In this document: piece by piece, positions 58,701 to 64,000 of the stretch
How the letters are laid out: every line of letters begins with the position of its first letter
How positions within the stretch are numbered: position 1 is the first letter of the stretch
Assembly: GCA_013400155.1 (NCBI GenBank)
Contig: VXBM01001341.1
Location: 62,001-126,000 of the forward strand
Reading direction: 5' to 3'
Source: Helopsaltes ochotensis
Taxonomy: Eukaryota; Chordata; Aves; Passeriformes; Locustellidae
Length of the DNA stretch: 64,000 nt
The notes under the pieces: model-generated
Databases searched by the model: none
Seen by the model: only the letters and a program-made list of their open reading frames with translations
What the model was told of the DNA's origin: nothing
Position numbers and translations under genes: made by a program

Positions 58701-59310
58701 TTTTTTTATGGATTTGATTTGATGCAGTTATTTTATGCTGTGCTTTTTTTTTAATTCTTGCTTAACACTTGTGGACTGATTAGTTTTTTTCTTTATTTTA
58801 TTTTTTGTCTCAAGATATCCCTAACATAATTGCAAATTTGATGTGACAACCAATTTTTCTCTTTAATTGAAATCCAATATATGTCTAGGAAAAACCAAGG
58901 TATATGTGTGTGTAATGGTCCGTGTATTGACTTAGTCACACCCACACCAGCATATCAGCCCATTTTTACCAACAGCCCTTCTCCTTTTTTGAAGCATCTT
59001 GCTGTATTACCAAGAAATTTATTTTGATTTCTTTTTTTTGTCACATGTGAATTTTTTTATAGGAATTGATAACCCAGTATTTTCAGCTGATGATGACCAA
59101 AGCATCTACATGAAGTTCTCACCATGGTTATCTAGTGAAGACACTGTGGTACCATCACAAAGGGCCCGAGTGCAGCTCCCATATTCTCCAGACAACTTCA
59201 GACGGCTCACTCCAATCCGGCTCAGCAATAAATCAACAGATTCCTTCCTGCTAGCAGATAGCCCAGAGGACCGACCCAGATCTTTTCTCCCAGAATCAAC
59301 ACATATGTAA
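10515..59310 (+). CDS. SLC9A3: SLC9A3, Na+/H+ exchanger 3 (NHE3), 16 coding exons
   Basis: The product is an electroneutral exchanger that brings Na+ in and moves H+ out across the apical membrane of kidney and gut epithelium. Joining sixteen exons gives 828 residues; mammalian NHE3 is about 834. Visible features: a hydrophobic N-terminal segment at residues 1-21, an N-glycosylation sequon at N32, and the membrane domain to about residue 445. The latter contains [28 protein letters not shown] (N213, D214), SYLTAE (E295) and GGLRGAVAFAL (R408). The cytoplasmic tail has RRGS (S548) and RRKS (S601), which correspond to the two known PKA sites, the basic MRKRLESF segment, and C-terminal STHM, a PDZ ligand. 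NHE3 rather than NHE1, 2 or 5 is chosen because identity to remembered mammalian NHE3 runs along the whole tail. All introns have GT-AG ends and phases agree. The start at 10515 has A at -3 and begins the signal-like segment. Confidence 0.95.
10705..18511 (+). other. SLC9A3: SLC9A3 intron 1, 5' part
   Basis: Non-coding sequence with A tracts near 11252, 13555 and 14420 and a T tract near 14866. The open frames here (up to 119 codons) show no family resemblance. First introns often carry enhancers; a TAATTA-rich patch near 17166-17219 is noted among the findings. Confidence 0.8.
18512..19290 (-). mobile_element. CR1-type LINE fragment, minus strand
   Basis: Read on the minus strand this is the 3' half of a diverged avian CR1 non-LTR retrotransposon. 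The left edge carries the CR1 3'-end motif in reverse (AGAATCATAAAAGAAT, then GGTTGGAAGG). Minus-strand frame 19093-18812 encodes the reverse-transcriptase core: GSVLRPVLFKIFINYL, then ADDTNLGGVV, with the catalytic Asp pair at about 18905-18910. The frame is broken elsewhere, so the copy is dead. It lies antisense to SLC9A3 in intron 1. Confidence 0.88.
19291..22249 (+). other. SLC9A3: SLC9A3 intron 1, middle part A
   Basis: No gene or recognised repeat. Contains A or T tracts near 20270 and 21547. Confidence 0.7.
22250..22512 (+). mobile_element. Probable LTR fragment of an avian endogenous retrovirus
   Basis: The start (GGATTCAGCCAGGACAGGG, then TTAATTTTTGCAGTAGCCAG) resembles the left end of a common avian ERV LTR family as I remember it. 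The segment ends with a TTTTATTTTATTGTTACTTCC stretch typical of such LTRs' AT-rich end, directly against a CR1 copy. No internal viral genes are present. It is a degenerate remnant; the family name would need a repeat library. Confidence 0.45.
22513..23092 (+). mobile_element. CR1-type LINE fragment, plus strand
   Basis: Typical CR1 3' region in the sense direction: ATCAAAAGCAGCATGGCCAG, GTCCAGCTCTGGAGTCCTCA, GAGAAGAGAAGGCTCTGGGG, TACTTAAAGGGTGCCTACA, and a 3' end resembling GACCTTCAAAGGTCTCTTC. The terminal ATTCTATGATTCT repeat is lost or mutated. Frameshifted and non-functional. Confidence 0.88.
23093..24384 (+). other. SLC9A3: SLC9A3 intron 1, middle part B
   Basis: No gene or recognised repeat between two CR1 copies. 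Confidence 0.7.
24385..25030 (-). mobile_element. CR1-type LINE fragment, minus strand
   Basis: Starts with the inverted CR1 3' end (AGAATCATGGAATTGTAG, then GGGTTGGAAGGGACCTTAAA). It continues with CAGCCTGGTCTTGAACACC, CTGGAAACCTGTTCCAGTGC and other CR1 3' UTR and ORF2-end sequence in reverse. The right edge near 25030 is approximate. Confidence 0.9.
25031..29485 (+). other. SLC9A3: SLC9A3 intron 1, middle part C
   Basis: No recognised gene. A run of twelve C occupies 29136-29147. Open frames up to 113 codons on the minus strand (27529-27870) are unrecognised. Confidence 0.7.
29486..29570. repeat. Pentanucleotide microsatellite (AATCT)17
   Basis: Seventeen perfect tandem copies of AATCT over 85 bp, in intron 1. 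The lack of interruptions suggests the array is young or mutable. Confidence 0.97.
29571..34338 (+). other. SLC9A3: SLC9A3 intron 1, 3' part
   Basis: No gene recognised. Includes a short (GT)8 tract at 30094-30109, a 12-bp inverted repeat at 31727-31738 and 31769-31780, and the first copy of a ~190-bp repeat (33623-33814) described separately. Confidence 0.75.
33623..33814. repeat. Copy A of a ~190-bp direct repeat flanking exon 2
   Basis: This segment is closely similar to 38034-38221, from TGACTCATGCTTC at the left edge to CCATCCATTA at the right, with scattered substitutions and small indels. Shared stretches include GAATTCTCAACCTGTTCCTT and TAATGAACCTTGCTTCCTCC. It matches no element I can name. 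Confidence 0.85.
34339..34641 (+). CDS. SLC9A3: SLC9A3 coding exon 2
   Basis: The acceptor is CCTTGCAG at 34331-34338 and the donor is G|GTAAGT; both sides are phase 1. It encodes residues 64-164: VFHLSHKVT, VPESALLIVLG, and the [20 protein letters not shown] block, the transmembrane region tied to amiloride-type inhibitor binding in NHEs. Residue 64 is Val, where I recall Gly in mammals. Confidence 0.96.
35370..35520 (+). mobile_element. CR1 3'-end fragment, plus strand
   Basis: Contains GTTCAAGGCCAGGTTGGATG, GGGGCTCTGAGCAACCTGGT and the terminal ACTATTCTATGATTCTAAG motif of CR1. Only the last ~150 bp of the element is clear. The left edge is uncertain, and 35270-35370 may also belong to it. 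Confidence 0.88.
38034..38221. repeat. Copy B of a ~190-bp direct repeat flanking exon 2
   Basis: Same orientation as 33623-33814 and roughly 85-90% identical by eye. One copy is in intron 1 and the other in intron 2, so exon 2 lies between them. Confidence 0.85.
39142..39302 (+). CDS. SLC9A3: SLC9A3 coding exon 3
   Basis: The acceptor is TTTTTGAAG and the donor is GTG|GTAAGT, phase 0. It encodes residues 165-218, including AAVDPVAVLAVFEEVHVNE and [12 protein letters not shown]. The Asn-Asp pair (N213, D214) is the conserved cation-site signature of the NHE fold. Confidence 0.97.
39303..41332 (+). other. SLC9A3: SLC9A3 intron 3
   Basis: 2.0 kb, phase 0. A T/G-rich low-complexity tract occupies 39832-39910. 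A 163-codon open frame on the minus strand (40391-40882) is unrecognised and judged to be chance. Confidence 0.85.
39832..39910. repeat. T/G-rich low-complexity tract
   Basis: Irregular TTG, GTTTT and GTTT units followed by a long T run. Low-complexity intronic sequence. Confidence 0.8.
41333..41411 (+). CDS. SLC9A3: SLC9A3 coding exon 4
   Basis: The acceptor is TTTCTTTCCAG and the donor is G|GTGCGT, phase 1. It encodes residues 219-244 (VLYNVFDSFVAIGAMNVTG and on), completing the helix after the ND motif and a loop with an NVT sequon. Confidence 0.95.
41412..42239 (+). other. SLC9A3: SLC9A3 intron 4
   Basis: 0.83 kb, phase 1, GTGCGT donor. A short AAAT run near 41566-41581; nothing else recognised. 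Confidence 0.85.
42240..42417 (+). CDS. SLC9A3: SLC9A3 coding exon 5
   Basis: The acceptor is GTTTTTCAG and the donor is GC|GTAAGT, phase 2. It encodes residues 245-303: SFFVVSLGGTLVG, the basic RFTKHVRIIEPGF loop, and FIISYLSYLTAEMLSLSAIL. Conserved acidic E295 sits in the helix that lines the transport path in NHEs. Confidence 0.97.
42418..43279 (+). other. SLC9A3: SLC9A3 intron 5
   Basis: 0.86 kb, phase 2. Nothing recognised inside. Confidence 0.85.
43280..43500 (+). CDS. SLC9A3: SLC9A3 coding exon 6
   Basis: The acceptor is TTTTTCTAG and the donor is TTG|GTAAGG, phase 1. It encodes residues 304-377: [42 protein letters not shown], and the following helix ending in VYRVI. Confidence 0.97.
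43501..45386 (+). other. SLC9A3: SLC9A3 intron 6
   Basis: 1.9 kb, phase 1. Nothing recognised inside. Minus-strand frames at 44649-45067 look like chance. Confidence 0.85.
45387..45589 (+). CDS. SLC9A3: SLC9A3 coding exon 7
   Basis: The acceptor is TTGTTACAG and the donor is CAG|GTAATT, phase 0. It encodes residues 378-445, including the NHE signature SYGGLRGAVAFAL (R408) and the last transmembrane helix FVSTTIIVVFFTVIFQ. Confidence 0.97.
45590..46360 (+). other. SLC9A3: SLC9A3 intron 7
   Basis: 0.77 kb, phase 0. Nothing recognised inside. Confidence 0.85.
46361..46450 (+). CDS. SLC9A3: SLC9A3 coding exon 8
   Basis: The acceptor is CAATCCTTAG and the donor is AGA|GTAAGA, phase 0. It encodes residues 446-475 (GLTIKPLVQWLKVKKTEHR and on to LHGR), the start of the cytoplasmic regulatory domain just after the last membrane helix. 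Confidence 0.95.
46451..48273 (+). other. SLC9A3: SLC9A3 intron 8
   Basis: 1.8 kb, phase 0. Holds an antisense CR1 fragment at 47108-47635. Confidence 0.85.
47108..47635 (-). mobile_element. CR1-type LINE fragment, minus strand
   Basis: Begins with the inverted CR1 3' end (CACAGAATCATCAAAGTTAG). It continues with CCACCTCCCTGGGCAACTTA, CCTTTTCTTCAGGCTTAACA and CTCTGGACACGCTCCAGCAC, all characteristic of CR1 read in reverse. Lies antisense in intron 8. Confidence 0.9.
48274..48344 (+). CDS. SLC9A3: SLC9A3 coding exon 9
   Basis: The acceptor is CTTTCCTAG and the donor is AA|GTAAGT, phase 2. This short exon encodes residues 476-498 (AFDHILSAIEDISGQIGHHY and on to RD). It is too short to stand out as an open frame, but it matches NHE3 nearly residue for residue. 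Confidence 0.94.
48345..50376 (+). other. SLC9A3: SLC9A3 intron 9
   Basis: 2.0 kb, phase 2. Nothing recognised inside. Confidence 0.85.
50377..50506 (+). CDS. SLC9A3: SLC9A3 coding exon 10
   Basis: The acceptor is AATTATCAG and the donor is GAG|GTACTT, phase 0. It encodes residues 499-542: KWSNFDRKFLRKILMRRSAQ, then KSRDQILNVFHELNLKDAIS. This is the basic, amphipathic proximal tail; in mammalian NHE3 this zone binds CHP and phosphoinositides. Confidence 0.94.
50507..54057 (+). other. SLC9A3: SLC9A3 intron 10
   Basis: 3.6 kb, phase 0, with a weak-looking GTACTT donor. Contains a GTTTTTT heptamer array at 50989-51062 and an A-rich tract at 51412-51456. Nothing else recognised. Confidence 0.85.
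50989..51062. repeat. Heptamer microsatellite (GTTTTTT)n
   Basis: A run of twelve T followed by about seven tandem copies of GTTTTTT with slight irregularities at the ends. Low-complexity intronic repeat. Confidence 0.92.
54058..54173 (+). CDS. SLC9A3: SLC9A3 coding exon 11
   Basis: The acceptor is CATAACCAG and the donor is TT|GTAAGT, phase 2. It encodes residues 543-580, starting GERRGSLAFIRSPSTDNMV. The RRGS serine (S548) aligns with the first PKA site known from mammalian NHE3. The end (SSVSYLL) joins exon 12 through a split Leu codon. Confidence 0.95.
54174..54765 (+). other. SLC9A3: SLC9A3 intron 11
   Basis: 0.59 kb, phase 2. Nothing recognised inside. Confidence 0.85.
54766..54895 (+). 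CDS. SLC9A3: SLC9A3 coding exon 12
   Basis: The acceptor is TTCTTCAG and the donor is GAG|GTGAGA, phase 0. It encodes residues 581-624: LREKSGPVCLDMQALEQRRK, then SIRDTEDTLAHHTLQQYLYK. The RRKS serine (S601) aligns with the second PKA site of mammalian NHE3. Confidence 0.95.
54896..55396 (+). other. SLC9A3: SLC9A3 intron 12
   Basis: 0.50 kb, phase 0. The reading frame stays open about 160 bp past the donor, but that extension is unlike NHE3. Confidence 0.85.
55397..55573 (+). CDS. SLC9A3: SLC9A3 coding exon 13
   Basis: The acceptor is GGCCACAG and the donor is AGG|GTAAAA, phase 0. It encodes residues 625-683: HKHLYSRHE, an acidic DDKQDKE stretch, FHRTMRKRLESFKSTKLG, and a very basic end (KKFNKIHKRDRGQKR). 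The RKRLES basophilic kinase motif is kept. The first residue is His where I recall Tyr in human NHE3. Confidence 0.94.
55574..56157 (+). other. SLC9A3: SLC9A3 intron 13
   Basis: 0.58 kb, phase 0. The frame reads on about 125 bp past the donor without family resemblance. Nothing else recognised. Confidence 0.85.
56158..56233 (+). CDS. SLC9A3: SLC9A3 coding exon 14
   Basis: The acceptor is TCTTTTCAG and the donor is G|GTAAAA, phase 1. It encodes residues 684-708 (RNSSVIPNGNIPSENPVQDF, then TLKEK), matching the mammalian NSSIPNGKLP segment. Confidence 0.92.
56234..57618 (+). other. SLC9A3: SLC9A3 intron 14
   Basis: 1.4 kb, phase 1, ending in a long pyrimidine tract. Nothing recognised inside. 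Confidence 0.85.
57619..57732 (+). CDS. SLC9A3: SLC9A3 coding exon 15
   Basis: The acceptor is a long pyrimidine tract ending CCCCCCTAG, and the donor is G|GTAAAA, phase 1. It encodes residues 709-746: DLEFSESEENNDYETLHLG, then GVDFLANVTKQNFTDTPA. It is acidic and less conserved than its neighbours. Its phase-1 end can join either of two downstream acceptors (59063 or 61617). Confidence 0.93.
57733..59062 (+). other. SLC9A3: SLC9A3 intron 15
   Basis: 1.3 kb, phase 1. T-rich tracts near 58676-58810. If the 61617 exon is used, the intron would run to 61616 and exon 16 would be skipped. Confidence 0.85.
59063..59310 (+). CDS. SLC9A3: SLC9A3 coding exon 16, canonical C-terminus
   Basis: The acceptor is TTTTTTTATAG at 59052-59062 and the exon opens in phase 1 (G|GA ATT GAT). 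It encodes residues 747-828: GIDNPVFSADDD, FSPWLSSEDTVVPSQRARVQ, LPYSPDNFRRLTPIRLSNKS, and the end LPESTHM before TAA. STHM is the known NHE3 ligand for PDZ scaffolds of the NHERF group. This exon fixes the identity as NHE3. Confidence 0.96.
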
Positions 59311-60667
59311 TATTTTAAAAGATATATCTTTTTTTTTTTAACCAGACTTCTTATCAATCCTGAGAAGTAAACTTATTTTTCTGTTTTTTCTTCTTTCAGA
59401 AAATCTCTTTCTTTCCTGATTTCTGTGTACAACTAAACATCTTTTATTTCCCTCTAACTTAATTAACAAAACATCTTTCTATTTTCCTTCTGCAGAAGAG
59501 CTGTTCAATTATTTGGGGTCCAATGTCTTGCTACTTTTACAACAGATAAGGGTCCTTCTCTTTGTTTTCTCTTGAATATTTTAAATGCCAAGGAAATAGT
59601 ATTCCAAGGACCAGAATATTTAGCGTACATTTTCAAGAGGCTTCAGGTTTCCTGGTTAGTCAGTCCTGGACGACAAAATTGCTACCTGAATTCCTAAAAG
59701 GAACAAAATTTTTTTGCTCTGTTGCTAAGAAGCCATGAGTTAGCTGTGAGCATTTGTCCAGATTATTTATCCAGTGTCCAGGAAGCCAAAATGTCCCACT
59801 GCTGCAATACAACTATTCAGTGACACTACTGATGTACCATTAAATTACATAAGAAAGAGGTTTAAAATGAATCATGTTTACCAAAATGCATCAGAGTCTA
59901 CTTGTGGGCTACTACGCAACAGAATTGTGGAGAAGCACAATTTAGAGCTTTATCCTTAAACTGTGAATTTATCTTAATCCATACCTGACTTTGAAACTAG
60001 AAAAAGGCTTAGCTTTCTGATGTTGCTTCTAATGTGTTTGAGACTTAAAATTAAATTGACTCTGGCTTTAAATTAATATCCCAGTTGCCCTTTAACTTCT
60101 GCTCTGTGGAAATTTTCTACGCCATAAAATCAGTCTTCATTTTTATAATCAAGTCAGGCAGTGCTTCAAACAAGGTGAGTCAGGTCCACAGTTCAGATAT
60201 CATAACTGAATAGAATACAGGGCACTGCAAGGCTTGTGCAATGAAATGTAAAAGTCAGTGTCATCATGAATGCACTTTTGTGGAATCCGTGGTCACAAAT
60301 ATATGTCTTAGTGTCCTCTGTGCATCAACAACAACAACAAAAAAAGTAAGTTGAAAGTATTCTGTAGCTAGTTGATGAAACTTTGTTCAGACAAATACCT
60401 CAAGCTACAAGTGAATACTGCTAATTTTGACATAGGAAGAATTTCACTTGAAAATAAATAGAAAAAGGAGTTCCATTTTTTTTTCTGTTCTGGCTTCTGT
60501 CCCTTCAGAAGATGTGCTAGTTCAAGTGTAACTAAAAGAAGCACGTCACCTTCTTTACTGGAGTGGCCTATAGGCCTGTGTTTTGTTTCAGTACAATTTC
60601 TTAGTAATGCATCTTTGTTTATTTTTTAAATGATGTTTAAAAATAAACACAGGATTAGTTGAAGGAC
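59311..60667 (+). other. SLC9A3: Probable 3' UTR of the canonical SLC9A3 transcript
   Basis: AT-rich non-coding sequence after the stop. AATAAA signals at 60453-60458 and 60642-60647 could define the 3' end near 60.47 or 60.66 kb; a third AATAAA lies at 61058-61063. The exact cleavage site needs 3'-end reads. Confidence 0.5.
60642..60647 (+). terminator. SLC9A3: Candidate polyadenylation signal AATAAA (canonical 3' end)
   Basis: A perfect AATAAA about 1.33 kb after the canonical stop codon. An earlier AATAAA at 60453-60458 is an alternative. Which is used cannot be seen from sequence. Confidence 0.45.
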
Positions 60668-61616
60668 TGTGAATTACAGTCCAATATCCTGATTAAAAGT
60701 GTGAATAATGAGCAGCATTCCAAAAGGAAAATTTCACCTTGGCACTTATCTACATTCAAATTCTCTTCACTTTTTTTCCCCACTGAGAACATTGTCACAG
60801 CATATTGACATATGACCAGCAGAACATTTTCTTGCTAGCTTTTGTTCTTTTCCTCCATTTAATTGCTTTATTTATCATGTACTTTATTATTAGGAAGTGG
60901 TATGTGGAAATTCATTTGTGGGTATCTTTGATACGTCAAAATCACTGGATTTTTGACTGCTGTATTTCTTAATAAGTGTTTTGCAAAGTTAGATTTACCA
61001 AGCTAATAAGCATATACCTTGATTACTGTCTGAAACAGTCCTTTGAATGATCTCCTGAATAAAATTCTCCCAATAAGAGAATGATACTAAAATTTCAATT
61101 AAAAGGTTTTAAAAACCAATGGAAACTGGAAGCCAAGAAAGGAGTTTCTCTACATACCAATGCATGTAGAAAACTGATCATAGGTTCTGATCAATAAGAG
61201 ATTTATTCCCTGGAGTCAAATCCTCTGCTACTTGATTGAAAGAGTACAATTTGTTTCAGAAATTTCTGAAATATTTCCTTGCTGAGTATCAGGACTATTT
61301 CAAGATAAAGATACACCTTAGTGACCAGATGATGGCTCAATCTCCTATCTCTGAAACAGGCAGTTGTTCGTCCTAAACACTGAGCTAAATTTTGCCTGAC
61401 TTTCAGAAAGGATAAGAACTTTACTTGATTCACTTCAGGTTGTCCCAAATAGAATTGGATACAGAGTAGCATTCTTCAGGGAAAAAAATCATAAACCACT
61501 CACTTTCATAAGACTTTCATAAAAATAGCCAAAAACAAAGCCCAATAGCCAGATTACTAACAGATAAAGTGTGTACAAATAGAAAACAAATGTTTCTATT
61601 TAATTGTGCTCTCTAG

Positions 61617-62170
61617 GTGATATGGACCATGATGTTGAAATGACAGAATACTCCTCTTCAGATGATCAACTAAACCAAAATGGAAGTGTTTCAGTGAATC
61701 CCCTCCACTTCTTTCCCTCTTGTCTTCAGATGCCTTGGACACAAAACTATTCTTCACTGGAAAACAGAGGGAATATACCTCTTTCTGCTGTCTCTGAGTA
61801 CATTGCTGCATGTGACCCAAATGTACCTGATCTCTTCTGGGAATCGGGTACAGATATGAATAGCAAAGAGACAGTAAACTCAGGTTATTGTTCTGAAGTT
61901 AGCTTCAAGTCAGAGAATTCACAAGAAGAGAATACTCTGCTTATGTTTGAAGGGCTGGAAGACTCTTACATGAAGGAGCCCCAAGAGAAGAAAATGTTGC
62001 TTGATGTAGAAGGGAACTACAGGTCTGCTGCGGCCAGACGCGTACAAAGCCGACGTTCTTTCCACAGGCCAAAACCTCTGCATCATCCTAAGCTTCAGAA
62101 GCTGGCATCTCTTCCAGCATCTTGCCATATCCCTCCACATTCCTTGGAACAGGAGGAAACACAGTTGTGA
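61617..62170 (+). CDS. Candidate alternative last coding exon of SLC9A3, novel tail
   Basis: An open frame of 184 residues follows an acceptor (TGTGCTCTCTAG, ending 61616) and closes with TGA at 62168-62170. A stop lies just upstream at 61601-61603, so the frame is open only from the acceptor region on. Entry phase is 1, the same as coding exon 16, so exon 15 could splice here to give DTPA-G-DMDHDVEMTE and a 930-residue protein. The tail is acidic and serine-rich at first (EYSSSDDQLNQNGS). It then has a Cys/Trp/Phe-containing middle (LHFFPSCLQMPW; AACDPNVPDLFW) and a basic segment (AARRVQSRRSFHRPKPLHH), and ends QEETQL, a class I PDZ-type terminus. I do not recognise the sequence. It could instead be an exon of a different gene, but no other exons of such a gene are visible nearby. 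Confidence 0.55.
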
Positions 62171-63350
62171 GCCAGGACTTAATTGAAAGAACAAGATGAA
62201 CAACAGGCTCTTGTAAAAAGAGACAGCAACCTATTGGTTCATAGGATCTTCTCTAGAATGGCTTCAGATGGAAAGGGAGTGGGATCCTGTGAAGTCAGAA
62301 ACACTGGAGCTTTTCTGCTGCACTTACATTTTTAAGTTCTTATTCATAATGAAAGGGTGCATAGTGAAGGGGAATTATGACTCCTTGTTATTTTTTTCAT
62401 GTAGACTGTTACAAATAATCTATTATTTTTGGAGGGCTAAACCAAGAATCTTTTCAAATGGTAAATCCTTGGTGTTTTTTTACATGGAGATGGTTTATTA
62501 TGCCATTATGCCATAAATACATTTAAAGGAATAGGCTGCCTTTGCTGCTTCAGTAATGGAATTAAGTATTTGTGCTACATGAAATTAAAGTAGGAGAAGC
62601 CAGTGGTTAGCCTCTTCCCTGCTAAGTCTGCTCTGATTGAAATGGATCAGTGCCTTTACAAGTGCAAGCTAAAGAAAAGTATTTTCCTGCTCTTGAATAT
62701 TTGTGTCACTGAGTAATTGTGGAATATTTGGTCTTGTGTAAAACAGGGAGAGGAAAGTCCTGGCATCTTGAAATTTAATCAAGTACTCCAGGAAGGCCAT
62801 ATCTTTACTTCACCTTCACTCCCTCAACTCAGTAGCACTGGAATGAAAAAACATCCAGAATTAGCTCAGAATTTTAACTTGCGTGGTCACAGGCAATTCA
62901 TTTCATATTCTTAATTAAGCTGCTCTATTTTAAATAGCCTCACTCAGACAGAAGTGTAAATATTTGTTATTTTTACTGCTGCTTTGGAAGACACCTTCCA
63001 AATACTGTTAGATTATCCTGTTAATTTATGTATCACTTTCAACAGCTGATCAGGATAGTGGTCTCTCAGATGGCGTTTTGCATTTTGCCACATGGTTTAG
63101 GTGCCACAAAGACTCAGGATGTTGATGGTTCCAAGTATTGTACAGAGGCAGTTTGCCTACTGTGCATGTATATACCTACTTGTACTAGGAATGCCCTTTT
63201 TTTTGGTCCGTGGTTTTCTCTCAAATGATAGTTATGATTGCACTAGACACTTACTGCATATGAATTAGATCTACATCACCTTGAAGACGGCTGGAGACAT
63301 CAGTGAAAACCAACTCAGATGAAGACTAAATAAAAGTGAAAACTCTTAGA
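62171..63350 (+). other. Possible 3' UTR following the alternative last exon
   Basis: No credible coding frame. It holds an ATTAAA at 62584-62589 and an AATAAA at 63329-63334, either of which could end a transcript using the 61617 exon. This depends wholly on that exon being real. Confidence 0.35.
63329..63334 (+). terminator. Candidate polyadenylation signal AATAAA (alternative 3' end)
   Basis: A perfect AATAAA about 1.16 kb after the stop of the candidate alternative exon. Support is positional only. Confidence 0.3.
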
Positions 63351-64000
63351 CCTCTCATATATGTATAATTCTACATGCCTGTGTGTAGTCCTCTGGCCAT
63401 TTTGCCTTGGATAATTCCAGTCCTGAAATTTTGGCTTGAAATCTTCAGTGGTATAAATTGTAAAGGTTCTATGACATTACTAGAAGGAGAGTGCTTAGCC
63501 ACTTCTGTGATCCTAATGTGTTCCTACTTTCTATTTGATATCAGCATAAACCATTTGTAAATAGCTGTCACCTTCAGGGAGGTATCTGAATTGTTTTTGA
63601 CTGGATCCTGGACAGCGGCTTTATGTGGTAAATTTTATTTTATCTACAGGAATTACTGATTGTTTCACTCTACCTACCCAGATTTTGAACGGGTTTTAGA
63701 TGATTCTGTCAGATATCAAAACAGAGATTTACCCAGACACCCAAGAAGAGTGGTGCAATGTGTGAAAACTCATGCCCACATCCTTTTTCTATCTTTGTCC
63801 TGTATGCTAAAACTGTATGTTAGGCTGATGAAAATTACAGAGATGTGATGGAAAATACCATATACAAACCTAGATAGATACAAAACATGCACCTCTAGAG
63901 ATTAGATTCAGAGAAGTGGTTCTTTTGGTAACAACCCACAAGCAGCTACCTGTTTGGCTGTCATCTTGGGCAATGATTCAAATCAGTGTCCCTAACTGGA
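63351..64000. other. Downstream sequence, nothing recognised
   Basis: Two short open frames (63375-63560 and 63660-63848, plus strand) show no familiar sequence, and I see no repeat. Confidence 0.5.

Noticed and set aside
63660..63848. 62-codon plus-strand frame after a CTACAG-type acceptor near the window end
   Set aside because: Short, unrecognised and with no donor or partner exon visible; likely chance.

Overview
The window is vertebrate nuclear DNA and almost certainly avian. It is AT-rich, with long introns with GT-AG ends, one CpG island, and several diverged CR1-type LINE fragments whose 3' ends resemble the avian CR1 tail. There are no bacterial-style operons, CRISPR arrays or phage genes.

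One protein-coding gene fills most of the window on the + strand: SLC9A3, the epithelial Na+/H+ exchanger NHE3. I could place all 16 coding exons with GT-AG boundaries and consistent reading phase, from the ATG at 10515 to the TAA at 59308-59310. The reading frame totals 2,487 nt, or 828 residues. It carries an N-terminal signal-like segment, the exchanger membrane domain (including [18 protein letters not shown] and GGLRGAVAFAL), a long regulatory tail with PKA-type RRGS and RRKS sites, and the C-terminal PDZ ligand STHM.

Layout: 1-9.9 kb is upstream intergenic DNA with an 8-bp minisatellite at 284-446. 9.9-10.5 kb is a CpG-island promoter and 5' leader with a G-quadruplex-type motif. Coding exon 1 ends at 10704. 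Intron 1 (10.7-34.3 kb) holds CR1 copies, a probable LTR fragment and an AATCT array. Exons 2-16 lie between 34.3 and 59.3 kb. The 3' UTR probably ends near 60.65 kb.

The most interesting feature lies about 2.3 kb past the normal stop. A second exon-like open frame (61617-62170) has a good splice acceptor and exactly the same entry phase as the normal last coding exon. If spliced from exon 15, it would swap the last 82 residues of NHE3 for a 184-residue tail I do not recognise. That tail ends in ETQL, another class I PDZ-ligand type. This alternative terminal exon is inferred from sequence only. A second oddity is a diverged ~190-bp direct repeat on either side of exon 2.

If the alternative exon is real, the gene would make one ion-transport domain with two interchangeable C-termini, each able in principle to bind different PDZ scaffolds.
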